A program made the position numbers and the translations under genes. Shown piece by piece: positions 44,776-52,934 of a stretch of 64,000 nt of DNA. Every line of letters begins with the position of its first letter. Positions within the stretch are counted from its first letter, which is position 1. A model generated the notes under the pieces. That model did no database searches. It was not told the origin of the DNA and worked only from the letters and a program-made list of their open reading frames with translations. The stretch lies in NCBI GenBank assembly GCA_036257535.1, contig DATAFJ010000239.1, forward strand, positions 1 to 64,000. The letters are read 5' to 3'. Source of the stretch: DATAEE01 sp036257535. Its GTDB lineage: Bacteria; Acidobacteriota; Vicinamibacteria; Vicinamibacterales; 2-12-FULL-66-21.

Positions 44776-45171
44776 TCAGTCGGCGATCAGAACGATCAGA
44801 ATCACGATCAAAAGGATGATGATGATCGTGGTAGCCGTAAGTACGATCGTCGTGGCGCCGCCCGACAGATCCTGTTCGATCTGATTTGCGTAGCCGGCCG
44901 CCTGCGTGAGCTGTTCGCCGGAGAGGAGCCCGACCGCCGCTTCGGCGCGCGTCAGATCGAGGCCGGCGCCGCGCGCAACGTCCTTGATTTCCTGGCGCTG
45001 AAGGACGCGTCTGATTGCGGCGCGGTCGGCGTCGGCGCGCGCAACCGCATCCGCCACCGCGCGCTCGAGCGCGGCGCGATCGGCAACGTGCGCCTGCTGC
45101 GCTCCGGCAGACGCCGGCGCGACCAGCCACAGCGAGAGAAACAGCGCTATCGTCTTTCGCACAACCTGCAT
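44776..45171 (-). CDS. PA2779-like small exported protein with C-terminal membrane helix
   Basis: Start at ATG 45171 has GGAGGAG six bases upstream and gives a 131-residue product. A signal peptide (MQVVRKTIALFLSLWLVAPA, cleavage near SAGAQ) leads to a helical, Ala/Arg-rich middle (30-100) with one conserved-looking block RVLQRQEIKDVARGAGLDLT. Residues 99-106 are EQDLSGGA, and a purely aliphatic helix (about 107-130) follows, ending in Asp. This order, with Gly-Gly just before the C-terminal membrane helix, fits the PA2779 family, whose gene is paired with PA2778 in Pseudomonas. An upstream in-frame start at 45228 is less likely. Confidence 0.82.
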   Translation of the reverse strand: MQVVRKTIALFLSLWLVAPASAGAQQAHVADRAALERAVADAVARADADRAAIRRVLQRQEIKDVARGAGLDLTRAEAAVGLLSGEQLTQAAGYANQIEQDLSGGATTIVLTATTIIIILLIVILIVLIAD

Positions 45172-45191
45172 GTCTCCTCCTCCGAGTCGCT

Positions 45192-45212
45192 GCTCAGCCA
45201 ACACGGCTGAGC
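45192..45212. promoter_or_regulatory. perfect 8-bp inverted repeat in the divergent promoter region
   Basis: GCTCAGCC-AACAC-GGCTGAGC lies 20 bases before the start codon of the small PA2779-like gene and 50 bases before the divergent amidohydrolase gene. Its size fits a dimeric operator, or it could form a hairpin in the 5' leader. Confidence 0.45.
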
Positions 45213-45262
45213 ATCTTCGGCCGTGCATATTACATGCCCGGTTGAGCTATTCTCTAGCCGCC

Positions 45263-46918
45263 ATGACCCACACTCGCCGCGCCTTCCTGGAATCGCTCGG
45301 TGTTGCAGCGGCAGCGCCATTCCTGCCGCTGCAGGCAGAGCCAGAGATCGTCCTGCACAACGCGCAGATCCTGACGATGAGCGCCGCCGCCCCACGCGCG
45401 GAGGCAGTGTCGATCCGTGAAAGCCGGATCGTCGCCGTGGGTCGATCGAGCGACCTGCTCGCCGCCGCCGGGCCGCGCACGAAACGCGTGGATGTCGGCG
45501 GCAAGACCGTCGTACCTGGCTTCATCGACGCGCATTCGCATCCGGGCAGCGCCGGCCGCCGTCACCTTCGTGAAGTCGACTGTGACCTGCGATCCATAGA
45601 TGACATTCAGGCCGCCATCCGCAAGCGGGCCGCGGAGACGCCGAAGGACGGCTGGGTGCTGGGCTTCAAGTACGACGACACGAAGACGCGCGAAGGCCGT
45701 GCGCTGACCCGTGCCGACCTCGATGCCGCGGCGCCCGATCATCCGGTCAGGATCGAGCACCGGGGAGGACACACGGCATACGTCAACTCGCGCGCGTTTC
45801 AGCGCGCCGGCATCGACGAGCGAACGCCCGATCCGAAAGGCGGCCGGATCGACCGAGGCGCGGATGGCCGGCCGACCGGACGGCTGGCCGAGACGGCGAC
45901 GGAGGCAGTCGAGCGCCTCATCGATGCGAAGCTCACCCGCGAGGACTACCGCGCCGGTGTGCGGCTGATCTCGGAGCGGCTGTCCCGAGCCGGCATCACG
46001 TCCGTGCACGACGCGTACGGCACCCCGGACGATCTTCGCGCCTATCGCGACGCCCGCGACGCCGGTGACCTGTCGGTCCGCGTCTATTGCCTGATCGGGC
46101 ACTGGCACGTTCCAGACTTGATTGCCCAGGGTGTGCGGACGGGGCAAGGGGACGACTGGGTCCGTGTCGGCGCGATGAAGATGACGTGCGACGGGTCGAT
46201 CTCGGAGCGCACCGCGCGGTTGTCCGAGCCGTACATCGGCCGACCCAAGGACTTCGGGATTCTGGTGATGGAGGAGCCGGCGCTCTACGAGCGCGCCCTC
46301 GCCGCCCACAAGGCAGGCTGGCAGCTCGGCATCCATGCCAACGGCGACGTCGCCATCGATATCGTGCTCCGCGTGTATGAACGGCTCCAGCGCGAAGCGC
46401 CCCGGCAGGATCCTCGGTTCCGCATCGAGCACTGCACCCTCATCACGCCGCCGCTGGTCGAGCGCATGCGGGCGCTGGGCGTGATCCCGAATCCGTTTTC
46501 GACGTATGTGTACTTTCACGGCGAGAAGATGAAGGAGTACGGCGCCGACCGTCTCAACCGGATGTTCGCCGTCCGGACATTTCTCGACGCCGGACTCAAA
46601 GTCACTCAGACTTCCGACTACCCGCCAGGACCCTTCGAGCCGATGATGGCGCTCCAGTCGAGCGTCACGCGCACCGATATGCGCGGAAACGTCTGGGGCC
46701 CGCCGCAGCGCATCGGCGTGGACGAAGCGCTTCGCGTGGGGACGACGCACGGCGCGTACGCGTCGTTCGAAGAAGCGCGGAAGGGATCGCTCGAGCCCGG
46801 GAAGTTCGCCGATCTCGTCGTGCTCGGCCGTGATCCGCTGACCGCCGATCCGTCTACCCTCATCGACATTGCCATCGAGCGAACGATGGCCGGGGGCCGC
46901 TGGGTCTACGAGGCCTAG
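45263..46918 (+). CDS. amidohydrolase family protein (YtcJ-like), Tat-type signal
   Basis: Start at ATG 45263 gives MTHTRRAFLESLGVAAAAPF, a twin-arginine signal. The amidohydrolase core has GGKTVVPGFIDAHSHPG (metal HxH), LGFKYDDTKT, RIEHRGGHTAYVN, MKMTCDGSISERTARL, QLGIHANGDVAIDIVL, RIEHCTLITPP, TSDYPPGPFEPM and a C-terminal GKFADLVVLGRDPL. This order is that of YtcJ/Nfda-type amidohydrolases, which act on N-acylated or amide-bearing small molecules. Length is 551 residues. The substrate is not predictable. Confidence 0.92.
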   Translation: MTHTRRAFLESLGVAAAAPFLPLQAEPEIVLHNAQILTMSAAAPRAEAVSIRESRIVAVGRSSDLLAAAGPRTKRVDVGGKTVVPGFIDAHSHPGSAGRRHLREVDCDLRSIDDIQAAIRKRAAETPKDGWVLGFKYDDTKTREGRALTRADLDAAAPDHPVRIEHRGGHTAYVNSRAFQRAGIDERTPDPKGGRIDRGADGRPTGRLAETATEAVERLIDAKLTREDYRAGVRLISERLSRAGITSVHDAYGTPDDLRAYRDARDAGDLSVRVYCLIGHWHVPDLIAQGVRTGQGDDWVRVGAMKMTCDGSISERTARLSEPYIGRPKDFGILVMEEPALYERALAAHKAGWQLGIHANGDVAIDIVLRVYERLQREAPRQDPRFRIEHCTLITPPLVERMRALGVIPNPFSTYVYFHGEKMKEYGADRLNRMFAVRTFLDAGLKVTQTSDYPPGPFEPMMALQSSVTRTDMRGNVWGPPQRIGVDEALRVGTTHGAYASFEEARKGSLEPGKFADLVVLGRDPLTADPSTLIDIAIERTMAGGRWVYEA

Positions 46919-46936
46919 GCCCGCGATCACACGACA

Positions 46937-48343
46937 GTGTGGCTCCAGCAGTCGAGGCGTGCGTTCCTGCGGCTCGCGGCGTCAGCGTTCCCGTTGCGGC
47001 AGCCCGCAGCGCTGGTCCGGCCGCCCAATTTCGACGGGGAACTGATCCCCGCGGGCCCGGCCATCCGTGCGGCGGCTGACGACTGGGGACACCACGTTCA
47101 CCACACGCCGCGAGCCGTGTTGAGGGCGGCGTCCGTCGACGACGTCTCGCGCATCGTCAAGTACGCGAATCAGCACCGGCTCAAGGTCGCGATGCGCGGG
47201 CAGGGTCACTCGGTCTACGGTCAGGCCCAGGTCGATGGAGGCATCGTCATCGATTCCACGCGGTTGAATGCCGTCACATGGCATGGCAGCGATGGACTCC
47301 ACGCTCAGGCCGGCGCCCTCTGGGGCGCCGTTGCCACCGCCAGCCTCGAGCGTCGTCTGATTCCGCCGGTCATGCCGGATGCGTTGATGCTGTCGGTCGG
47401 CGGAACACTCAGCGTGGGCGGGACCGGCGACACCAGCTGCACGTCAGGCGCGCAAGTCGATCACGTCCTCGAGCTGGACGTCGTAACCGGGCGGGGCGAA
47501 GTCGTGACCTGTTCGCCGGCGAAAAACCCCGAGCTGTTCCACATGGTGCTTGCCGGCCTGGGTCAGTGCGGACTCATCGTTCGAGCGCGGCTCCGGCTCG
47601 CCCCGGCCGCAACGTATCTGGTGGTTCGCAGCGTCACGTACGACGACGTGGTCCGGCTTCTGTCGGACCAGGCGGCTCTGGCGACGACGGTGCCTCCGCC
47701 CGTGCTGAGCGGTGAGATCACGAAGAACGCAGACGGGCGCTGGCGATTCGCGCTCATCGGAGGAGTCATTTCAGAGCGTCCCGAAAAGGAACTGTCTCCA
47801 TCCCCGTGGATGACCGGGCTGACGCACACAGGCACCGCGCGCCCAGCCATCTGGCCCTATTGGGATTACCTCAATCGGCGAACCGACAGCATCGCCGCGA
47901 CGAAAGCCAGAGGGACGCCGAATCCTTCCCTGGCCCTCGTTCTGACGGAAGGGTCGGTTCGGCAGTTTCTCGAGGCGGTACTCTCAGACGAGAAGTTTGC
48001 GGCGGGCATCTGGCGGATCGAAGTGTTTCCCATGCTCGTCGAGCGGTTCACGGCGCCGCTCCACGTTCTTCCTGCCGCCTCTCTTGCGTTCACGGTCCGC
48101 CTTCAGCGGCGGGCATCCGTGCGGAATGCGGTGGATCACAAGGCGATGCTGAGCGCGAACCGCGCGCTCGCGGAGCGATGCATGGAACTGGGGGGTAAGG
48201 TTTACCCGCCATTTGCCCCGCCGCTCTCACGCGACGAGTGGCGGAGGCATTACGGCGACCGGACGTGGGCGCGCTTCGCAGCGGCCAGACGGGAGTTCGA
48301 TCCGAACGGGATTCTCACACCCGGCGCAGGCGTGTTCGACTGA
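46937..48343 (+). CDS. FAD-binding (VAO/PCMH-type) oxidoreductase, cytokinin-dehydrogenase-like
   Basis: A 468-residue flavoprotein starting at GTG 46937 with a twin-arginine-type signal (WLQQSRRAFLRLAASAF). The FAD domain shows VAMRGQGHSVYGQAQVDGGI, with His91 in the position where FAD is covalently bound in plant cytokinin dehydrogenases. It continues with LSVGGTLSVGGTGDTSCTSG and VTGRGEVVTCSPAKNPELFH. The C-terminal part (LPAASLAFTVRLQRR, FDPNGILTPGAGVF) is the family's substrate domain. It follows the amidohydrolase by 18 bases and is probably cotranscribed. Confidence 0.9.
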   Translation: MWLQQSRRAFLRLAASAFPLRQPAALVRPPNFDGELIPAGPAIRAAADDWGHHVHHTPRAVLRAASVDDVSRIVKYANQHRLKVAMRGQGHSVYGQAQVDGGIVIDSTRLNAVTWHGSDGLHAQAGALWGAVATASLERRLIPPVMPDALMLSVGGTLSVGGTGDTSCTSGAQVDHVLELDVVTGRGEVVTCSPAKNPELFHMVLAGLGQCGLIVRARLRLAPAATYLVVRSVTYDDVVRLLSDQAALATTVPPPVLSGEITKNADGRWRFALIGGVISERPEKELSPSPWMTGLTHTGTARPAIWPYWDYLNRRTDSIAATKARGTPNPSLALVLTEGSVRQFLEAVLSDEKFAAGIWRIEVFPMLVERFTAPLHVLPAASLAFTVRLQRRASVRNAVDHKAMLSANRALAERCMELGGKVYPPFAPPLSRDEWRRHYGDRTWARFAAARREFDPNGILTPGAGVFD

Positions 48344-48347
48344 CTGA

Positions 48348-48566
48348 CTAGCTGACGCGCTCCCAGCCGCGCGCCTGAAGCCGCGCCCGCAGTTCCTCCG
48401 CATGCGCGCGCGCCGAACCCAGATCGGGCAGGCGTTCGGAGAGGGCAAGCTGGTCGTTCTGAAAGACTTGCAGCTCCGCGAAACCCACTTCGTCGCAGAG
48501 CACGCAGCGGATGGTGCTGTTTCTGGCTTTGATCGTCCAGACGATGTCGCGCTTTTGATCCGCCAC
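48348..48566 (-). CDS. small protein of unknown function
   Basis: A 72-residue soluble protein starting at GTG 48566: MADQKRDIVWTIKARNSTIR, CVLCDEVGFAELQVFQNDQL, then AHAEELRARLQARGWERV. A CxxC pair (CVLC) may bind metal. No family recognised. It converges with the flavin oxidase gene (4 bases between stops), and the codon use matches the neighbours, so I think it is real. Confidence 0.6.
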   Translation of the reverse strand: MADQKRDIVWTIKARNSTIRCVLCDEVGFAELQVFQNDQLALSERLPDLGSARAHAEELRARLQARGWERVS

Positions 48567-48651
48567 GGTGACACCGGCCCGGGTTTTCGCCCGCGGAGAA
48601 GTCGGTTTACGTATGGGAGAAACTTGAGGCTAACACTCTGCAGCTGAGCGG

Positions 48652-48861
48652 TCAAGAAATCCGTTCGATCCGATCGCCCCGAGTAGTCACTTTCAGGATC
48701 TGGCAAGTGATGCAGAAGCCGGTGAAGCTGCCGAAAAGCGCAGACGCCCCCGCAAGTGCGGCAAGGATCCGGACAACGAGCCCTGGCGATTCGGCGATGG
48801 CCGCATAGGACAGCGCGGCCAGTCCGAAGAGCGCGTAGGCGCGGCGATGGAGCCGTCCCAT
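48652..48861 (-). CDS. small membrane protein, DUF2892-like
   Basis: Start at ATG 48861 gives 69 residues with two hydrophobic helices (LHRRAYALFGLAALSYAAIA and VRILAALAGASALFGSFTGF) and the C-terminal ITCQILKVTTRGDR. The layout (short N-term, two helices, FCxxC near the end) matches the DUF2892/YgaP-type membrane domain. An upstream in-frame start at 48957 adds 32 residues of low similarity and is not preferred. Confidence 0.65.
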   Translation of the reverse strand: MGRLHRRAYALFGLAALSYAAIAESPGLVVRILAALAGASALFGSFTGFCITCQILKVTTRGDRIERIS

Positions 48862-48932
48862 GTTTCGCGGCAGCACACGCCGAGTATATCGAGGGCCAGG
48901 TCCGGGCGGGCCGCCGGACGTATAGTAGGGGG

Positions 48933-49460
48933 ATGTCGACTCTTGCATGGCCCGCAACCGACGAGTACCTCGCGTATTACGGGAAGTACCTTGAGTATCT
49001 GGCGCGCGACGTGGACGTCATGGGCGCGCTCTCCTCGCAGCTCGATTCGCTTCCGTCATTGCTGGCACGTGCCGGCGAGCCTCGAGCTTCGTACCGGTAT
49101 GCCGACGGCAAATGGACCGTTCGAGAAGTCGTCGGCCACCTGGCCGATGCCGAGCGTGTCTTTGCCTACAGGATGCTCCGGATCGGCCGCGGCGACGAGA
49201 CACCCCTGGCCGGTTTTGACGAGAACGCCTACGTGCCGGCGGGGCAGTTCGAGCGCCGGTCGCTCGCGGATGTCTCGGGAGAGTGGGCCGCGGCGCGCCG
49301 CGCGACGATCGCGCTCGCCTCGGGCTTCGCTCCGGAAGCATGGACGCGGCGTGGCACGGCTAACGACGCCACCATCTCCGCGCGCGCGCTGCTTTACATC
49401 GTCGCGGGTCACACCGAGCATCACACGAGTCTTCTGAAGAGCCGATACGGGCTTCAGTAG
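48933..49460 (+). CDS. DinB family protein
   Basis: DinB-like proteins are four-helix-bundle metal-binding proteins, some of them thiol-S-transferases. The 175-residue product has the metal-binding His pattern: EVVGHLADAERVFAYRMLRI in helix 2 and VAGHTEHHTSLLKSRY near the C-terminus. GTAGGGGG precedes the ATG at 48933. It lies 19 bases upstream of the tryptophan dioxygenase gene and is probably cotranscribed. The substrate thiol is unknown. Confidence 0.88.
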   Translation: MSTLAWPATDEYLAYYGKYLEYLARDVDVMGALSSQLDSLPSLLARAGEPRASYRYADGKWTVREVVGHLADAERVFAYRMLRIGRGDETPLAGFDENAYVPAGQFERRSLADVSGEWAAARRATIALASGFAPEAWTRRGTANDATISARALLYIVAGHTEHHTSLLKSRYGLQ

Positions 49461-49479
49461 CGCGCCAACAAGTCCAAGC

Positions 49480-50310
49480 ATGGCTTCAGACCGCCCGCAG
49501 CTCACCTATGCCGATTACCTCCACGTTCCGGAGCTCATCGGCCTTCAGCATCCGCAGTCGTCGCCGCCTCATCACGACGAGCTGCTCTTCATCATCACTC
49601 ACCAGACGTACGAGCTCTGGTTCCGGTTGATCCTCCACGAGCTCGATGCCGTCGCCGCGCACCTGTCGGCGGCGGCGGCGCGTCCAGGATCGCGAGACGA
49701 GGTCTACGAAGCGGCGCGGCTCTTGAGGCGCTGCACGGAGATCGCACGGGTCCTGGTGGATCAATTCACGATCCTCGAGACGATGCTGCCGACGCATTTT
49801 CTGGCGTTTCGCGGGCGTTTGAGGCCCGCGAGCGGCTTCCAGTCGGAGCAGTTCCGCGAGATCGAGTTTCTCTGTGGCTTGAAAGACGAGAAGATGCTGC
49901 GCTACCACGAGCCGGCATCGCCGATGCGCGCCGCGCTCGATCGCAGATTCACGTCCCCCTCCCTGCATGACGTGTTCTTCCAGGCGCTCGAGGCTCTGGG
50001 TGTCGTGCCGCGTCTGCCGGCTGAGACGTCGGAGGAGGAGCGATTCCAGGCGCGCGCCCGCGGCATCCTGGCGCTCTATCGGGCCGAGACGCGCCATCGC
50101 GACTGGATCGACGTCTGCGAGCGCTTGACGGAGTTCGACGAGCTGATCGTCAGCTGGCGCCTGAGGCACGTGCAGCTCGTCGAACGGATTATCGGACTGA
50201 AGATGGGAACCGGCGGAAGCGCCGGATCCTCGTACCTGAAGATGACGATCGACAAGAAGTTCTTCCCCGAGCTGTGGGAAGCGAGAACGCTCCTCGTCGA
50301 TCAGCCGTGA
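49480..50310 (+). CDS. kynA: tryptophan 2,3-dioxygenase
   Basis: This heme enzyme opens the indole ring of L-tryptophan to N-formylkynurenine, the first step of the kynurenine pathway. The 276 residues match the family: LTYADYLHVPELIGLQHPQS, ELLFIITHQTYELWFRLILH, FLAFRGRLRPASGFQSEQFR, WRLRHVQLVERIIGLKMGTG with heme ligand His230, and SYLKMTIDKKFFPELWEART. No other kynurenine genes are in the window. Confidence 0.96.
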   Translation: MASDRPQLTYADYLHVPELIGLQHPQSSPPHHDELLFIITHQTYELWFRLILHELDAVAAHLSAAAARPGSRDEVYEAARLLRRCTEIARVLVDQFTILETMLPTHFLAFRGRLRPASGFQSEQFREIEFLCGLKDEKMLRYHEPASPMRAALDRRFTSPSLHDVFFQALEALGVVPRLPAETSEEERFQARARGILALYRAETRHRDWIDVCERLTEFDELIVSWRLRHVQLVERIIGLKMGTGGSAGSSYLKMTIDKKFFPELWEARTLLVDQP

Positions 50311-50329
50311 GGCAGCCCTGAGGGCTGCC
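50311..50329. repeat. perfect 9-bp hairpin GGCAGCCCT-G-AGGGCTGCC
   Basis: It starts one base after the tryptophan dioxygenase stop and has a one-base loop. It shares the AGCCCT...AGGGCT core with the elements at 39421 and 50338. Likely acts as a transcript end structure for the convergent genes. Confidence 0.75.
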
Positions 50330-50337
50330 GGTCGCGA

Positions 50338-50360
50338 TAGCAGCCCTAAAGGCTGCGCTA
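50338..50360. repeat. dispersed hairpin TAGCAGCC-CTAAA-GGCTGCGCTA
   Basis: Second hairpin of the gap between the dioxygenase (plus) and the ADOP permease (minus), overlapping the permease stop. It repeats the 39421 element, including TAGCAGCC and GCTGCGCTAC. Confidence 0.75.
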
Positions 50361-52883
50361 CTCATTTCTCAGCGCCGCCAGCGGGACGATGCGCGTCGCG
50401 CGGCGGGCCGGTAGATAGCAGGCGGCGACGGACGCCAGCGCGAGGAGCGCGGGCGCGACAGCGAAGACGAGTGGGTCCAGCGGGCTGACCTCGTAGAGCA
50501 GGCCGCTCAGCGCGCGGCCGATCAGCGCGGCGATCGGCAGCCCGATGGCCAGTCCGCACGCCGTCAGCCAGACACCATCACGCAGCACAAGCCAGCGCAC
50601 GCTAGACGAGCGGGCTCCCAGCGCCATGCGGATGCCGATTTCTCGCGTGCGCTGCGACACCACGTACGACTTCACGCCGTAGACACCGACCACCGCGAGC
50701 AGGAGCGCGAGGCCGCCGAAGACGGTCAGCAGGCGACCGCCCATCCGGACTCCCCACAAACCAAGGCTGCGATCGTGGAAACCCTGCATCGACGTCAGTT
50801 CGAGCACCGGTACGCGATCGTTGACGCTTCGCAGCTCCGTTCTGAGCGTCGAGAGTGCGGACGCTTCTGCCCCTGGACCCGCGCCCGCAACCCGCACGTG
50901 GAGATGCATGCCGGAGCGGAAGTGGTTGCCGTAAGGAACGTACAGGTGCGGCGTCGGCATTTGATCGAACAGTGTCTGACGCAGCCCGGGTGCGATGCCG
51001 ACGACCTGCATGGGCTCGAAGTCGACGCCGGCGGGTTCGTTTTCGTGCCGAGTGATCCGGATCATCTGCCCAAGCGGATCTTCGTTCGGGAATAGCTGGC
51101 GCGCCAGAGGCTCGTTGATGATCGCGACCCGCGGCGCCTCCGAAGATTCTTCTTCAGCTACGGTGAACTCGCGGCCGCGCAGCATGCTCAGGCCGAGGGC
51201 CTTGAAATAGTCCGTCCCGACGATCATGTAGCTGGGGGAGCGTCCGCCCGCCTTGTCGGAACCGCTGCCGCCAACCCGTTCGACCGGGCGTCCTTCCTGA
51301 AAATCGCCAAACGGGACGATCGAGGTCATCGCGGCGGCATCGATTCCTGGGAGGTTCCTGACCCGCTCGAGGATGCCGCGATAAGCCGCCCGAGTGCGCA
51401 TTTCGTCGAAGCCCGCCAGTGACGGATCCATGCTCGCGAGGAGAATGCGCTCGTACTTGAACCCGGGGTCCGCCGCCGCGGCGTTCATTGCGCCACGGGC
51501 GAAGAGTCCGCCGGTCACGAGCAGCGCGAGCGACAGGCTGATCTGGCCGACGACGAGGAGGTTGCGCGCGCCGAACCAGCCAAGGCGTCCGGCGCGTCGA
51601 GCCAGCGAGTCGGCGTTCTTCAGATCGGAGACAACATCGACTCGTGACAGCTTCACGGCCGGCCCGAGGCCGAAGGTCAGGGTACTGAGGACCGCAAAGG
51701 CCATCGTGATCGTGAGCACAGCGACATCCGGCCTCGGCGTGAATTCCAAAGACAGCGGAAGCAGCGGGACGAGCGTCGCGGCGAGCAGCTTCATCGCCCA
51801 GAAGGACAGCACCAGCCCGACTGCGGCGCCGGCGACTGCAAGCGTGAGGCTCTCGGTCAGCAACTGCCGCACGATTCGCGATGGACGGCCGCCGAGCGCG
51901 AGGCGCACCGCAATCTCGCGCCGCCTTGCCGTCGCACGCGCGAGCAGCATGTTCGCGATGTTCAGGCACGCGATGAGCAGCACGACGGCCGACAAGCCCA
52001 TGAGAAGCGCCGTCACCGCGGCCAGCGGCCCATCGGTCTGCGGCTGCGTGCTCGTGGACATGCGCGGCAGCCGGTGTACGGTGAGCGCCTGGTCCTTGTT
52101 TTCCGCCGGAAACGCCGCAGCCATCTGGTGGGCGAGCGTGTCGAGGACCGGCGCAGCCGACTCGATCGCCGTGCCGTCCTTCAAACGCCCGGCCAGGATC
52201 AACGCGTGGTTCGCGCGGTCTCCGAGCCCCCCGCCTCTGTTCTTGAAAATGTCGTTGACGACAGTATCGAAGGTTCCAAGCGGCAGCCAGAGCTCGGGCG
52301 CGACAATCGCCATCGTCCCGGTGAAGCCGCGAGGCGCCACGCCGACAACCGTGAAGTCCCGGGCGTTGATCTTCACCGAGCGGCCGACGAAGTCGGAGTT
52401 GAAGCCGGCATCGCGCCAGCGCTCGTAGCTGACGATGACGACCGGAATGTTCGCGCCCGGCCGCTCCTCGGCGGCGTTGAACTCGCGGCCCGCGGCGAGC
52501 GGCACGTCCAGCGTCGCGAAGTAGTTCGACGACACCATCTCGACGAAGGACCGCCGGGTCGTATCGCCGGAAGGCACGCCAACCATCGCGAAAGTGTGGG
52601 CCATCAGCCCGTCGAAAACGGTGTTCTTCTCACGGATGTCCACGTAGTTTGCGTACGAGAACGCGCGATAAGAATCGGGCTTCGTGCGGTCGTGGCTGAA
52701 CAGCCCGACCAGCTCGTCAGCGCGGCCCGCCAGTGGTCGGAAGAGCAGCGCGTTCACCAGCGTAAACATCGCGGTGTTCGCGCCGATCCCCAGTGCGAGG
52801 ACGAGAACGGCAACGAGCGAAAAACCTGGCGTCTTCAGGAACGCACGAAGCCCGTAGCGCAGGTCACTAATGACGGTCGTCAT
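50358..52883 (-). CDS. ABC transporter permease, ADOP (acidobacterial duplicated orphan permease) type
   Basis: The 841-residue protein from ATG 52883 starts with MTTVISDLRYGLRAFLKTPG, the ADOP/MacB-like opening. It contains a first membrane helix (FSLVAVLVLALGIGANTAM), a MacB periplasmic core domain, an FtsX-like three-helix block (ARRREIAVRLALGGRPSRIV), a second core domain, and a second FtsX block at the C-terminus (TREIGIRMALGARSSSVRWL). Such proteins lack a linked ATPase and are highly amplified in Acidobacteriota; their cargo is unknown. A TTG upstream (52898) was rejected. It ends the minus-strand run with the CreD-like gene. Confidence 0.92.
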   Translation of the reverse strand: MTTVISDLRYGLRAFLKTPGFSLVAVLVLALGIGANTAMFTLVNALLFRPLAGRADELVGLFSHDRTKPDSYRAFSYANYVDIREKNTVFDGLMAHTFAMVGVPSGDTTRRSFVEMVSSNYFATLDVPLAAGREFNAAEERPGANIPVVIVSYERWRDAGFNSDFVGRSVKINARDFTVVGVAPRGFTGTMAIVAPELWLPLGTFDTVVNDIFKNRGGGLGDRANHALILAGRLKDGTAIESAAPVLDTLAHQMAAAFPAENKDQALTVHRLPRMSTSTQPQTDGPLAAVTALLMGLSAVVLLIACLNIANMLLARATARRREIAVRLALGGRPSRIVRQLLTESLTLAVAGAAVGLVLSFWAMKLLAATLVPLLPLSLEFTPRPDVAVLTITMAFAVLSTLTFGLGPAVKLSRVDVVSDLKNADSLARRAGRLGWFGARNLLVVGQISLSLALLVTGGLFARGAMNAAAADPGFKYERILLASMDPSLAGFDEMRTRAAYRGILERVRNLPGIDAAAMTSIVPFGDFQEGRPVERVGGSGSDKAGGRSPSYMIVGTDYFKALGLSMLRGREFTVAEEESSEAPRVAIINEPLARQLFPNEDPLGQMIRITRHENEPAGVDFEPMQVVGIAPGLRQTLFDQMPTPHLYVPYGNHFRSGMHLHVRVAGAGPGAEASALSTLRTELRSVNDRVPVLELTSMQGFHDRSLGLWGVRMGGRLLTVFGGLALLLAVVGVYGVKSYVVSQRTREIGIRMALGARSSSVRWLVLRDGVWLTACGLAIGLPIAALIGRALSGLLYEVSPLDPLVFAVAPALLALASVAACYLPARRATRIVPLAALRNE

Positions 52884-52934
52884 GCTCAGCCATCCCAAGT
52901 GCCAAGACGGAACCGCGCCGGCGGAAGTTCCCGG

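Noticed and set aside
45254..46930. 558-codon frame antisense to the amidohydrolase
   Set aside because: The amidohydrolase has a complete metal site and signal; the antisense frame has none.
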